In this document: in pieces, positions 1-12,507 of the stretch | Numbering within the stretch: the first letter of the stretch is position 1 | Layout of the letters: each line of letters opens with the position of its first letter | Source of the DNA: Forficula auricularia | Lineage: Eukaryota > Arthropoda > Insecta > Dermaptera > Forficulidae | Assembly: GCA_024734495.1 (NCBI GenBank) | Contig: JALMQS010000718.1 | Location: 1,081,813-1,145,812, forward strand | Length of the DNA stretch: 64,000 nucleotides | Direction: 5' to 3' | Notes under the pieces: generated by a model | Database searches by the model: none | Told to the model about the DNA's origin: nothing | Seen by the model: only the letters and a program-made list of their open reading frames with translations | Translations under genes and position numbers: made by a program

Positions 1-141
1 ATAGCAAAACGCCATGGTTTCTCTCTATTTTTTTTTAGAAAATAGTTGCCGTTTTTGAGATATTTCGAAAAAACGAAGCAAAAAATCCACTTTTTTCCAT
101 GAACGATCACAATACTTGACCATACTCTGGTAAATTAAAAG
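1..141. mobile_element. TIR element, terminal fragment (ACTTTACC family)
   Basis: This piece matches the right end of the element at 24021-24546, including the run GAGATATTTC and the terminal CAATACTTGACCATAC. It is cut by the window start. The end is slightly eroded: the final TIR reads CTCTGGTAAATTAAAA instead of CCTGTATGGTAAAGT. No coding capacity is visible. Confidence 0.6.
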
Positions 142-1719
142 GTGAGAAAAAAAAACTTTTTGCCAATAAAGGTGTTAAATTTAAAATACATATATTATAG
201 AAAAGCTGATTATTTAAATATTATAGTTTGTTTTGTTAATACATGAATGGTGAAGTTAGAAAATTAATTGAATTTCCTAATCGAGAGGGTATTCATTAGA
301 GAACTATTGGATGGACGGAAACGTTTACTGTAACCAGCTTTTGATTGAACTCTCCGTGGATAATCTTTATGTAACCATTCAAATTGAATCAAATCCACAG
401 TGTTCACTGACAGTTTGCAAACATTCCCGTAGCAGCTGAGACCAACAGAGTATTGATTATTTTTTTCATAGGACGACATAAAGACGATTGATAGCAAACT
501 TTAAAATATGTATTTATTAATCAATTACATCCAATTGATTAAAAATTACATTCTAGCATAATTATGGAAAATAAAGTTACGAATGGAGAGAATGTATAAT
601 ATCAATAGTATATATTTTTAAATTGAAAACATCCGTAAAGTTAAAAATCCCTAGGCGGTAGGAAGAGGCAGAATTCGAAGGGGCTCTACCCCCCTTTAGA
701 CCGCTCCTATCCAAAACTTTTCAGACACAAGATGTAGACTTTAATTATTAGAATATTAGTCATTTACAACCAAACTGGTATCATTCATATTAACGTTGTT
801 ATGAATTTTTTAAGATTTCAAACCCCCCACCATTTCCACCCCTTGGGGTAACTTAAGTCACCAAAGATTAATCAGTTCTTGTTGACTAAATTTTGTGCCA
901 AATTTTATTGCAATCAGTTGAATGTTGCGGTCTGCAGCGCACCCACAAAATTGCGATACATACCCCCCACATACTCATACCTTCGAAATCTACCTAAAAA
1001 TAATGGTCACATTATGGGTAGGGTTAAGCTTAAGAAATACACTAATTAATCAAAGACATCATAACATATAGACATAGTCTGAAAAAATTTGGTTTGAGCA
1101 CCAATTATATAATAGTTATGGAAATAATAACATAACAATGTACCCCTCTAATAATAAAAATGAATGAGAACTTTTGAATTTTTGTTTTCCTTAATTTTAT
1201 TTTTTCTGTGTACAGTGCAATTATTAAAATTTTGTCTTACCAAAAATAGGTATTAACACAAATCTGAGAAATTTAATATTTGAAAAGTTATTCAAATCAT
1301 ACTATATATATTTGTCTAGATTAATTTGTAACAACGCTGAGAGAATTTTCTTTAAAAAAATTACGCTCTTGCCTAGAATCGAACCGAGCGGAACCTTTGG
1401 TCCATGGGCATCTTTTTAACTTAACTTTAGTAACTTTATTTACAATATTGTACAGTAGGTTTTTACATTAGTAATACTATTCTAAGTGTTACAGATTTTA
1501 TACATATGTTTTATAATTAGTTTCTATTTGCAGTCTCCCTGCATAGTACATTAATATACTGCTTTTTTTTTTTTTTAGCTTAGGCTTGGATCTTTACAGT
1601 TTATTTAAGAATAAATCAGTGTTAAGTGCATTGATTATATAAATGTTGTTGGTTTTTAAGATGTTTTCATTAATTTATTTTACAGGAAAAGTTACAAGAA
1701 CAAAACCTGTTTTCAGTTT
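142..1719. other. AT-rich intergenic DNA, nothing recognised
   Basis: No coding frame, RNA gene or clear repeat boundary was found. C-rich patches occur near 690-710, 825-845 and 960-970. A 15-base T run at 1562-1576 could be the reverse-strand tail of the Jockey-like relic that follows, but no target duplication confirms this. Confidence 0.5.
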
Positions 1720-1859
1720 TCTCTTTTTTTTTAGTAGAATAAAAATAAAAAGGTTTAGTATTATATTGTGTAGTTTTTAAATTATATCCTATTTTCTTGT
1801 ATATGTTTGTGTGCTTTGGGTTTTTCCTGTTGTGTCTCTAAGTCTTTGGGTTATCTCTT

Positions 1860-2905
1860 GTCAGTTTGTTGTGTTTTACTGGAGTCTCATAGAAAGTTTT
1901 CGAGACTCTGATTTGAAAAATCATTCATTCTTTCTTGCTTGACTTATTTCGTGCAGGTCGGATATTTTGGTATCTCTTCCTCGTGTTGTTAATTAGTCGT
2001 AGACATTTTTTTGATATATCTGTAGTGGTTTGATAGTTGTTTTTGCTTACTGACACCAGTGCCAGTGCTGCTATGTCTGTGTAGGTCTGGATATGGTGAA
2101 TGTGTAGATTAGCTTTTTATTTTTTGAGTCTAGTGCAAGGAATCCCTCTGGGTATAGTGGGAATAGTGTTTTCATATTGCCGTATGCTTTTCTGAGGGAC
2201 TCTTTTATGTGGTTTTTGAATGTTGCCTTTTATCAAGTTTTATTCCAAGATATTTCACATCGTTTTTTGAAGTTGCTTTTTGTTGGTGTACTATAAGAGG
2301 GTGAAGATTTTGTTTTGAGGGTTTTCTGTAGCTAATATATTCTTCCGTTTTGATGAGTTTAGGTTGATTTTCCATTTCTCGAAATATTTTTCTATTTTTT
2401 GCATGTATCTTGATTTTTTTTGTTTGCTACCTCTGGCTATTGAATGATTGAGAAAATATGTGTTCGTCTGCATAGAGTGCTAGGTTTGTGAGTTGTTTAA
2501 TTTAGGATATCATTGTGAATAATGTGCATAGTTTTGGGCCTAGTACTGAGCCTTGTGGTACTCCTGCTTTAATTGTTTTGATTTCAATCATGTATTGTTT
2601 AGTTTTACTTTGAATTTTCTATGGTCAGGTGGAATTTCATAATTTGATGGAGATAAAAGGATTTTGTATTCTATTGCGTTTATATAATGGTCCCTGAGTC
2701 CATACTCTGTCGAAGGCTTTTTCAGATCTATTGAACCATTGCCATGTTTTTTTCTGTTGGTAAAACATTCCATGATATATGGCTGGGGATTTTACTACTT
2801 GTTGTGCAGTGTTGTGTTTTTATCTGAATCCAAATTGTTCATTATTGTGGATTTTGTATTTTCTGTCGTAGCTGTTCTAATCTGTTGAGTAGTGATTTTC
2901 AAAAA
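1860..2905 (-). pseudogene. Jockey-like non-LTR reverse transcriptase relic
   Basis: Read on the minus strand, this is the C-terminal two thirds of a non-LTR reverse transcriptase broken by many frameshifts and stops. In order from the right one sees QFGFR with H.T..QV (about 2840-2790), KAFDRVW (about 2720-2700), GVPQGSVLGP (2564-2537), LYAD of the catalytic YADD box (about 2476-2465, second D lost by a frame change), a clean stretch from IARGSKQKK to EKWKINLNSSK (about 2440-2340), and KYLGI.LD (about 2255-2225). Degraded thumb and C-terminal sequence continues to about 1860. This motif order is that of Jockey-clade elements. The upstream endonuclease is absent, so the copy is 5' truncated; an A run at 2900-2911 abuts its 5' side. 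It cannot encode a working enzyme. Confidence 0.8.
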
Positions 2906-2911
2906 AAAAAA

Positions 2912-3384
2912 AATAACTATGAGCATCAGTTCTAATACACCAATGCAACATTAATATTTGTACCTTGTTTCTGTACTAATAAAGCTATATATTTTTGATT
3001 TGGACTTTGTGTCGAGATAATATTGTATTCATTTGAACTCGAATGAAAATGAAAAAACACCAATAGATTTTAAATTAAGAAACATTAAATATATATTAAT
3101 TAATGAGGCAAATTTGAAATATAATTGTCAGCTTGGATTTTAAACTGATGGCTCCAATCGATTTTCATTAACCAGTCAAATTTGAAATATAATTCTAATT
3201 TGGACTCGAATTTTGAAATGAAAGACTCCAATTCATTTTAAATTAAGAAACATTAAATATATTGATCATTATTCCTCCCCCCCCCTCGCCACTGAAAAGT
3301 TAAAGAGGCGAAACTTTTAAGAGACGATGTATATTTCGGTAGTTTACCGGTATACATTTGGAGTGTGGTTTTTAAGATGAATAA
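2912..3384. repeat. Degenerate ~90-bp repeats, shared with 57.4 kb
   Basis: Between about 3055 and 3265 a unit recurs about 2.5 times. It contains AATTAAGAAACATTAAATAT, CAAATTTGAAATATAATT and TTTTGAAATGAAAGACTCCA. The same sequence appears inverted at 57369-57440, so it is a dispersed repeat rather than local slippage only. No coding signal. Confidence 0.55.
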
Positions 3385-3474
3385 AATTTTTGGACCGAGA
3401 CGCTGCCCGCCAGGGCACCAGTCCGGAGGGCCGAGTTTCGAGGGCGTGCCAAAGGCACGCACGAAAAGCTCGTT
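3385..3474 (+). mobile_element. Helitron 3' end fragment (CTCG family)
   Basis: The segment contains GAGACGCTGCCCGCCAGGGC, then GGAGGGCCGAG, then the hairpin GGGCGTGCCAAAGGCACGC and ends AGCTCG followed by T. It matches the 3' termini of the Helitrons at 7550-7970 and 11268-12507. A 3' hairpin a few bases before a CT-rich terminus inserted between A and T is a Helitron feature. No matching 5' end was found nearby, so this is a remnant. Confidence 0.65.
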
Positions 3475-4534
3475 GAGTAATATTCTTATTAATTTCTACG
3501 CCCAAATACAAATTGTAGATGCTTAAAAAAATTGTAGAACATTACAATTTTTTTCACTTTTTTTTATTCATTACAAACCCCCCATAATTTGCTCAAAAAT
3601 TAACATTTTGGTTTTTTTATCAAGGTGCCGACAAATAGGTAAGATTTTTAAAAAAATAGGTGGAAGTTTTATTTTTACAGGCCGAAAAGGAAGAGCTCAA
3701 TTTACCTTAATTAATTCTTGATTTGCGAATAAATCTGACGTGATACACAAAAAAGATATTTCAGTTCACAGCCGAAAATCTATAAATTCACAAAAAATTA
3801 TTCAAACAGCTTTTCCATTTCATATCTGTTTAATAGCTACAAGTTGGGTTAATAAACACAAACCATAACTTCCCATAACGTATGTAGGGTGCGCTACAAC
3901 ATTTTAACTTATCTATAACCTCCTCCCTTTCTCTGAAATCCTAATTTCCCCCTTCAAATTGATCCACTGCTAAAAACACCAGAAGTTAAGAGGGAGTTCA
4001 AGTAGACCAATATTTAAACAAAAGCTTTGATGTATTCCTTCTAACCGATAGCTAAATTGCCTTAAGACTTACAATTGCCGAGATAGAGGCGTTTCAATTA
4101 TTTTAGCAAAATTCCTAATCTCTTCCATTCCTTAATTTTATTTGGCATAGATTTCATGCTCATAAAAAAACATTTTAGATATTTTTTAAAAAAAAAGACA
4201 ATTTTGTGATACGCACTGTCAATTCTTATCTCTTAATTTTAATAAAATAAAATTTATAGAAATCCAAGAATATAACACTTGTGAAGTTGACCAATTTTGA
4301 AAAATAGCGTTAAAGCATTTTTTTACGAAATTTGCAAAAAACAAAAACCACTGAAGTTAAAGGGTACTTCCGGTTCGTCGGTTTGAATCAAAATCTTGTC
4401 GTACTTCTTCTACTCAATGGGGAGTGCCGCTGCAAACTTTCACCACTAGATGCTCCACCGAAATTAGGGTTTTTTGCCTCGTTTTTTTGAAATAATTCAA
4501 AAATTGATTAAAAGAATAAAATAAATACATATGT
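3475..4534. other. AT-rich intergenic DNA, nothing recognised
   Basis: No coding frame with homology, no RNA gene and no clear repeat boundary were seen in this stretch. Confidence 0.5.
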
Positions 4535-5599
4535 TGCAGTAAAAACTCGTTTTTAGTAAGAACGGGTTCTTACTAGTTAAAACGCGTTTCACTGAATAGC
4601 TTTGTGGAAACTTGAATTTCTTAGCTGGTTGAGTTTGGGTCTAGAATCTTCATTTTTTACCTTCCAGCCTCATTTTGGGTGTTTATTTTCAAAAAATTTT
4701 AAGCCAAAATGTCAAAAATTAGAAGAAAAGTTGTAAAGTATGTAATTTTTGAGCATTTTCGTTTAAAATTTTTTGAAAATAAACACCCAAAATGAGGCGG
4801 GAGGTCAAAAATAAAGATTCTAGACCTTTGAACCAAACTCAACCAACATCAGTAAACTCTAATTGCCGCAGAAGCGTAGTCACGGAGGGGGGCGGGTCAG
4901 AATCCCCCCCCACGGGCAGGGCTCGTGGGGTGAGTAACGTCAACGACAAAACTTTTCTTTTGGCAAACTAACAGTAATTAACTTAATGTGAAACCTATAC
5001 CAAGTATTTTTATCCAATAACCGTAATTAATGATTTCATATGTTTAATCAACAATTATGTTCTTTTATAATTTCTAGATGTACCTTTTTAGTCCAATTAA
5101 ATTGTTGTCTAAAGGGCCTCTTGAGGGAAAGTTTTGGGGGTAGTTTTGATTTTTTGATCCTATATGTTTTTGGTGTGCTAAATCCGAATCTAAGGGTTGC
5201 TAACAAAATTTCGTCAAGGAATATTATCATAAATGTAAAAAAAAAAAAAAAAAAGTAAAAAGGTAAAAAATCCCATTTTTGGGCGTTTTTTTGTTATAAC
5301 TCGAAAACTATCAACTTTTCCTAAATAACCTTCCTTTTCAAAATGAAAGTTCATAAAATTTAAGTTAAATTAAAGGGTAGAAGAAATTACAGCAAGTCCA
5401 AAACTTTCCGGGTAAAAACACAATTTAACTGGACTATTTATTTTAATAAAAAAAAATTACCACTAAATATTTTACTTTGTGGATTCGACTCCCTCCCTAA
5501 TGGAAATTTTCTGGCTACGCCACTGCACTAAAGGTATTCAGTGAAACGCATTTTAACTACTAAGAACACGTTCTTACTAAAAAACGAGTTTTTACCTGT
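4535..5599. mobile_element. TIR element (CAGGTAAAAACTCG termini)
   Basis: The ends are inverted copies about 62 bp long: CAGTAAAAACTCG...CACTGAATA at 4535-4600 and its complement at 5535-5599. The right end is followed by TA, and the left end has lost one G and its TA. The pattern suggests a Tc1/mariner-type MITE with TA duplication. Inside lies a palindrome (4628-4850) whose arms share TCTAGAATCTT/AAGATTCTAGA and CTCATTTTGGGTGTTTATTT with its complement, and a nested hAT-like piece at 4869-5525. The small frames inside are not genes. Confidence 0.6.
4869..5525. mobile_element. hAT-like nonautonomous element, nested
   Basis: The left end reads CAGAAGCGTAGTCACGG and the complement of the right end reads CAGTGGCGTAGCCAG, a terminal sequence common in hAT elements. 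The expected 8-bp target duplication is not visible (flanks AATTGCCG and CACTAAAG), so either it has decayed or an edge is misplaced. It sits inside the TIR element at 4535-5599. Confidence 0.45.
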
Positions 5600-6978
5600 A
5601 AACACATATAAATTAATATAAATAATAACTAAATTTAATTTAAATATTGATGTATTTTTTCAGTTAACCGTTTGTATATTCATCTAATCTCTTTTCAAAT
5701 GACTCGACCCCTATTTCGGTGGAGCCATTTTGCCCTGAGCTTTGCCTGGCACTTTCCATACCTAGCCTAAGTTTCAAATTTTTTAGCTCTTGAAATTCAT
5801 AAACACGCCCACACAAGCGAAGTAAAATACCATTGGTTATTTGGACACTTTTTGGGATTTGAGTCCACAAAATCGGTATTTTCCCAAATGTTCTATCTTC
5901 TAATGGTATTGTTTATTTTTACTTAGAGCTATCAGAGTGAAAGAAATTTATATAATATTGAAAATAGAAGATCCAAAATCTGTGAACAAACTCGAGAGAA
6001 AAATGCAACACTTAATTATTGTAAATTAATGTTAATAACTCATAACTCAATTGCTCAAAATTGACAAGTAAAATTTATTTATTGATATATAATATTTTTC
6101 CAAACATAATTATGAAATATGAACAATTTTGACAGAAAATATTCACTGAAGGCGGTCGATCCATTATTCCATATATCTGGGTCAAAAATCTGTATGTTAA
6201 TCTGAATCCTAACGGGTGGAAGGAAAATTGATAAATAAATATTTTATTCTTTATATTTAATTAATTTTCAACTAATTTATGCAAGGTAACAACTTAAAAG
6301 TTTTCTCTACATTCACATGACCTCCAAAGTTTCTAAACAGCGTAAAGTCTCTTGTTTAATTGATTCGAATCAATATTCAATCAGTGCTAATAATTCAGGA
6401 GAATATGATCCAAAACGTCTTGTTTATACTTGGAAATTAGTTGATTAGATTAATTAGAGAGCGAAGAAGTTGCCAATTGATAGCATGATGATTCCTAGAA
6501 TGGCTTTTATCATTTAATAATGCAAAACTGGCAGATAGCATGTTCCAACTTATGATATGAGAGTTTACACCTGTTCGAGATTACTCGCTAAGTCATCGGT
6601 ATAAAATACCTACTACGAATCCCAATAGGAATTTACCTAGAGTGGCCAAATTTAGGGACTGCAAATACGGGACATGATATGTCATACTTCATACAATAAT
6701 TTTTTAAATAATACATCAGATTTTAAAAATAATTATTATATTTTGATGAAATGTTTATTTTTTTATAATTTCTTTTTTTCATTAGTAAAATTATAAAAAT
6801 TATATAATGGAGAAAAAATTGAAAGCTTTTTTAATGATTGGTAGAGATTTGGAAAAATGTTGTCTGAAAATTTAAACAAGAGTGCAAAATTTTATTAATT
6901 ATATATATATATGTATGTTAAAATTTAACTTATTAGCTACAGCCTTTCGATAACTCCCGATAGACAACAATATATTTG
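5600..6978. other. AT-rich intergenic DNA, nothing recognised
   Basis: No coding homology, structured RNA or repeat boundary was recognised. Confidence 0.5.
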
Positions 6979-6986
6979 ATATATAT

Positions 6987-7529
6987 CAGTGGCGGGCGGG
7001 GACATTTCAACCAGAGGATGCTGTCCAAAATATAACCCTTCAATTTTTAAAATTTTATTTTATTTTTTGCTTACGCATGGGGAATTTCGAAACGAACTAA
7101 AGGAGAGTAGAGTTTGGAATTGGTTAAATTAAATAAAATTATGATGGCAATGGATTATTTACAACATAATTTGCCTAGTCTTTTGAAATACAGTGTAAGT
7201 TTCAAGGTTCACGGTATGTCTGCTGAAACAAAAGAAACCCTGTCGATATGAGATATCCCTACAATACAATTTCCCAAGATACTCTCTGTATCAGCCGACT
7301 AGGATCATATTACTTGTACTATTTTTCCAAATGATAGAATTCTGTAATTGTCTTTCGACAAATTGAGAAATCAAACACACACACACTTTTTTGTGAAATT
7401 CATGGATAAACGCAGAATTTTTTATTATTTTTCAAATTTAACATTAGATTTTTTGTAACACGGTATGAAAATACTCTTGACATTTTGAAATTTTAGGCAT
7501 GAGCAGCATCCATGAACCGCACGCCACTG
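6987..7529. mobile_element. hAT-type MITE with 8-bp target duplication
   Basis: The termini are CAGTGGCGGGCGGGG on the left and the complement CAGTGGCGTGCGG on the right. Both are flanked by ATATATAT (6979-6986 and 7530-7537), the 8-bp duplication expected of hAT transposases, although this duplication is low in complexity. At 543 bp with no transposase frame, it is a nonautonomous deletion derivative or MITE. A related but truncated copy starts at 7972. Confidence 0.7.
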
Positions 7530-7549
7530 ATATATATTTTATATATATA

Positions 7550-7970
7550 CGAGCTGCTCCAGGCGTGCCTTCGGCACGCCCTCTACAGCTCGGCCCTCCA
7601 GACAGGTGGCCCTGGCGGGCAGCGTCTCGGCATGTGATTATTAGGTCTCCAAAATTCATTAAAAAAAAGCTCCATTCCCAAAAAAAGGAGGGGGGGGGTC
7701 GGATTACAAAAAAATCTTGAAATTATTTTTTAGATATTTGCGAATAAATAATCCACAATTTTCTAAAGAGTAAATGTATTAAAAAGCTAAAAATTTCTAT
7801 AATTTGCCCCCTTTGCTCCTCGCCCCATACAGTCAATTTTGATAGTTGATTTTTACAGGAATAGTTTCTTAAAGTAATAAAAGAGATAACTCTACAAAAA
7901 TTTGATCAAGATCGGAGAGAGTTTTAATTTTTTCCCGAGTGTATCGGGCAAAGAATTTTATATATATAGA
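7550..7970 (-). mobile_element. Nonautonomous Helitron, short copy
   Basis: On the minus strand it starts TCTATATATATAAAATTC followed by TTTGCCCGATACACTC and ends with GAGACGCTGCCCGCC, the hairpin GGCGTGCCGAAGGCACGCC and CAGCTCG|T. It is a 420-bp internal deletion derivative of the copy at 11268-12507. It lies between A and T, as Helitrons do, and makes no target duplication. No Rep/helicase coding sequence remains. Confidence 0.75.
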
Positions 7971-7971
7971 T

Positions 7972-8120
7972 CAGTGGCGGTTGGTGACTTTTCAACCAGG
8001 GATGCTTTCCAAAAAAGTACCATTGATTTTTTTGAAATTTTATTTTAATCTTCGCTTTTTGTAAATTTCATCATTTTCGTTATTTTTCAAATTGAACATT
8101 AGATTTTTAAAAAATATATT
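7972..8120. mobile_element. hAT-like element, left end only
   Basis: CAGTGGCGGTTGGTGAC and TTTCAACCAGGGATGCT resemble the left end of the hAT MITE at 6987, and sequence to about 8120 matches parts of that copy with an internal deletion. The right terminus was not found. Confidence 0.55.
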
Positions 8121-11100
8121 TTGGGACCTTCGCCCTAAACGGATAATGCTTTGTGTGGGTGATGGTAGAATTCAGAAATTAAATCTTGTGACTTAAAAAC
8201 TCCACAGTCCCTGAGATGGAAATCGATCATCTGAATCAGCCTGTGCTATAAGAAAATCTTAAATTTCTCCTAATTCTATTGCTATAAGCAATCAATGACT
8301 TGTCTATAGCACGCTTAGTTATTTCCGATCTTATAATATATTCTTCTTAGAAATGGATTAGTCAAAAGATTCTCGAATCATCTTTATTTAATCCTCTTTT
8401 GTAGATATTATTACTATTTGAATAGTAGTTCCTCAGCGAGAACAATTTTTATTCGACTCAAACTCGTCGGGACTGATCTTTGACTTGCTTGAACTGAAAG
8501 AAATGCCTACCAGGCAGGGACTTCAAACCTTCTATCCACACCTTTTTCGGAAAAATCATTCATTTTAATTGCCCCTTGAAACTAAGAAACAATTTTATTT
8601 CATTTCGAGAACCAATATATGTACCTTTAAAAGCAAAAAAATGTTTTTTATAGAAATATTTGAATAAAGAAACCTACAATTTGAAAATTTAAGATCCACA
8701 AAATTTTGAGGCGAAATTTTATGGATACATCGCATCACGCATCTGATTCGAACGATCGAACTCACTTAAAGACAAATTAAAACCACTCACAAAATCATCG
8801 TTTGAAAATCCGCGTTGGTCATTCCCAAAATTAGAGATTTAATAAATGGTTATATACAAATTATAATTGTTGAGAGTAAAGACTTACCCAGTAAACCCAC
8901 AACTCACATATTATCTCTGGAGCAGCCCTTACAGACGCCAAGGAGCCATCTTTGGACCACTGGTTCACCATCTCTCAAGAAAATATGTTTCCACCAATTT
9001 GTAGGATGAGTAAATTCATTAGCAGACTTCACAACTCCTGCTACTAGAATATAATCTGTGTTTCACCTCAGATTGCTATTATAATCCCATTTTATATAAC
9101 ACTACTTTTATAATGCTGCTTCAATCCCAAATCTGTTTAATATTTTATCTGCATTTCATCCTTGTTACATCCCAAACTCTTTGCAACCAAACCTTGCGTG
9201 AATTATTGGCAACCTTATTCCTACCACTGCCCCCACATTGAATCAGCAACGTGCTACAAGCCACTGGGTTTTGATACATATCCCCGTCAGAAGTCTCTAT
9301 TCGTACTGCCTTGGGTCAAACCAATCTCTGACGTCCCGAAACAGCATCCCTGGAGGCCGTGACTACTCTATATATAAACAAGTCACATGAGTCATCTTTT
9401 GGCCAAAAGTTCTAACAACTGATTTAACATGCAAAACTTGCAATCAATTCTGTAGACAAGATGTTAAAAACGGAAAATATCCCGTATTTGAGGAGGTTCT
9501 GGCCTCACGTAACTTTACCTTAGATGGGTGATCAAATTATTGTGAGTGAAAATTCATTACCTGAAACAAAGAGAAAATTCACAGAAGTATGAAAAATTAA
9601 TGTCACAAATTGATATTATAATAATTCATTGTGATACAATCATATTATATACATTTTTTTTGTATTTTATCGATTAGACTACTTTTTTACTGTTTGATAA
9701 AGGGAAATTAAATACGCAATTAGTCCAATGATTAATTAATATATCAAATATGTATTCAAGAAAAAATAGATGTTTAATAAAGAAAATATTTATTTTATTC
9801 TCAAAAGGAGGTTATATATATTATTTGAGTATATTTTTCCATAAAGTATAATATATGCATATATGCCATATACTTTCTTAAATAAATTATTAATTGGAAT
9901 GTTTATTTAGAGTATTATGACTGTTAAATTATAGGATTTGCTCAGATAAAACAATATCAAACTTGCTTACTTTTGTTGTATTGATTTCTTATTGTTGTAG
10001 ATGGATCAGTGAAAGAAAAAAAAATCGCCCCATACTATTCAGATTATAAAGAAGACTACCATATAGGAAAGAATACGAAATCAATTTATCATCAGTTCAC
10101 TACTAGCATTAAATAACCCTTAAAAATTTTTTAATAGATAAAAGAAGAAAATGTGTCAAATATTCGAAAATTCAACAACAGAGTGGTAGAAATTTTTGCT
10201 AGCCAGAATATTGCCAAAGAGGTAAGTGAATCTCATGCACTATGTAGTATGCAGATTGAACACTAATCTAAGAAAGTAGTATCAGATTTTTTAACTTTAC
10301 TAACACTTATTCTAAACTGTTAAAAGCTTTTATAATGTTTTTTTAGATTTTAAATCAAATTGAGGAGTTCTCTACTCCATTGGACCATCTCTGACCTCTT
10401 GGGCGGATTCAAAATGAGTAAATGCTTAAATAGGAAATATGGTTAATATAATATATATATGGATTTTAAACACAATTTTTAACGTATTGAAACTTTTCCT
10501 CTCGATAATTTCTCTCTGGCTGCTATATACAAAGAGGGTCCATGACAAGAAGTTCATTCCACTTGAGGCTCGTCAACAAGTAATTTAGAAATTCTACAAG
10601 AATGTATAGAAATGGATTCACTTAACCATAAATTAATTAGGATCAACCTCTAACATCCTTTTACAACGATTGGAATCAAATAAAGCTAATTTTTCATTGA
10701 AAAATCTTAACGCGTCATTTTGAAATACTTTGAGTAACTTTCTTTGGATCAAATTAAGTTATTTTTTCATTAAAATTATTTAAGGTCCTTTTGTAATTCA
10801 TTGCCAACATTTTGTATTTTGTATTTTTTTTTTATTAAATCTTCAAATCAAGCCCTTAATTTTATTAATAAATCCAGATTTTTTTGTTTTTGCTTATTTA
10901 GTTACCTTATTGTCATCTCTCTATATATTTTAAAATTAAACTACATAATGTCGTTGGCCTTTAATTTTTAGCATATAGTGTGGTTTTTGGGAAAAACCTT
11001 TTGTAAAATAAGTGGAAAACAAAATTATAAACTCGAGTGATGATAGATGAGTGTTCCTATTTGCTATCAGAGCATGAGAATCTAATTTCAACATTATACT

Positions 11101-11129
11101 GGAGCTGAAAGTAAATTCCACAGCTATAC
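8121..11129. other. Mostly AT-rich DNA, nothing recognised
   Basis: A segment at about 8870-9370 is less AT-rich and contains a 66-residue open frame (9162-9362, plus), but its product matches no family I know and codon-scale conservation cannot be judged. The remainder is AT-rich without recognisable genes. Confidence 0.45.
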
Positions 11130-11267
11130 CAAAATTTTATTCGGTATGCCAAGGGACGAAAGATTTTTAACCCTACAAATAATATAAATTATACTCATAT
11201 ATACAATTTTATTCGGTATGCCAAGGGACGAAAATTTTTTAACCCTACAAATAATATAAGTTATCTA
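11130..11267 (+). repeat. Two-unit ~72-bp tandem duplication
   Basis: ATTTTATTCGGTATGCCAAG...CCCTACAAATAATATAA occurs twice with a period of 72 bases, immediately upstream of the Helitron that starts at about 11268. Confidence 0.8.
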
Positions 11268-12507
11268 TCTACATGTATATATATAAAATTCTTTGCCCGA
11301 TACACTCACTCACTCATCATCAAAACAGCCAGAACCACTGGACATAGAAACATGAAATTTGGAGAGGATATTACATCTATGACATAGGGGCTCACTAAGA
11401 AAGGATTTTTTGAAATACGACCCCTAAGGGGGTCAAAAGGGGCAAAGTGTGTTTTCACTGATTATGCGATATCTCTTAAGGACAATAAAATATCTATTTG
11501 CTTTTTACTTATAAAAATACTAAATTAAAATATCTAAAAACAATTTCAGGATTTTTTGAAATTCGACCCCTAAAGGGATCAAAAGGGGCAAAATATCTTT
11601 GCCATGTGTTTACACTAATTATGCATTTTCAATTAAGAACAATAAGATATCTACTTGATTTTTACTAAATAAAATTCTAAATACAAATATCTAAAAAGTA
11701 ATTTCAGGATTTTTTGAAATTCAACTCCCAACTATCCAAAATGTGAGTGGGGCAAAAATTAAAACTCTCTCCTATCTTGATCAAATTTTGTAGAGTTATT
11801 CTTTATTACTTTAAGAAACTATTCCTGTAAAAATCAACTATCAAAATTGACTGTATGGGGGCGAAGGGGGGGGGGCAGAATTATAGAAATTTTTAGCTTT
11901 TACTCTTTAGAAAACTGTGGATTATTTATTTGCAAATATCTAAAAAATAATTTCAAGATTTTTTGTAATCCGACCCCCCTCAACTATCCAAAATGTGAGT
12001 GGGGGCAAAAATTAAAACTCTCTCCGATCTTGATCAAATTTTGTAGAATTATTCTTTATTACTTTAAGAAACTATTCCTGTAAAAATCAACTATCAAAAT
12101 TGACTGTATGGGGGTGAAAGGGGGGGGGGGCAAAACATAGAAATTTTTAGCTTTTTTGTACATTTACTCTTTAGAAAACTGATAGTTATTTATTTGCAAA
12201 TATCTAAATATTTCTAAATATCTAAAAAATCATTTCAACCTCCCAAAATGTGAGTGGGGGCAAAAAATTAATACTCTCTCCGATATAGATCAAATTTTGT
12301 AATGTTAGTTTTTAAGACTATATAAAATGTATGCTGGTGTAAAAATCAATAGCCAAAATGAGTGCGTGGGAGCGAAAGAGGGGCCAAAATATTACAAATA
12401 TATATTACAGACCTAATAATCACATGCCGAGACGCTGCCCGCCAGGGCCACCAGCCCGGAGGGCCGAGCTGTAGAGGGCGTGCCGAAGGCACGCCTGGAT
12501 CAGCTCG
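11268..12507 (+). mobile_element. Nonautonomous Helitron (Lep1-like), long copy
   Basis: It starts TC at about 11268 and carries TTTGCCCGATACACTCACTC, followed by GAAATTTGG and repeated modules of the type GACCCCTAAGGGGGTC / GGGGCAAA, a body known from Lep1-like arthropod Helitrons. It ends with the hairpin at 12478-12495 and CAGCTCG|T. Two imperfect copies of a roughly 250-bp module (about 11722-11975 and 11980-12230) lie in tandem inside, each with ACTCTCTCC and CTATCAAAATTGACTGTATG. There is no Rep/helicase frame. Confidence 0.75.

Noticed and set aside
1365..1430. Box B-like CGGTTCGATTCT on the minus strand, as part of a tRNA or SINE
   Set aside because: No matching box A at the right distance, no acceptor pairing and no tail or duplication were found.
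8815..9362. Frames at 8815-9009 and 9162-9362 as exons of a host gene
   Set aside because: No domain, no supporting splice pattern that I could defend, and no similarity to a known protein; left as unassigned.
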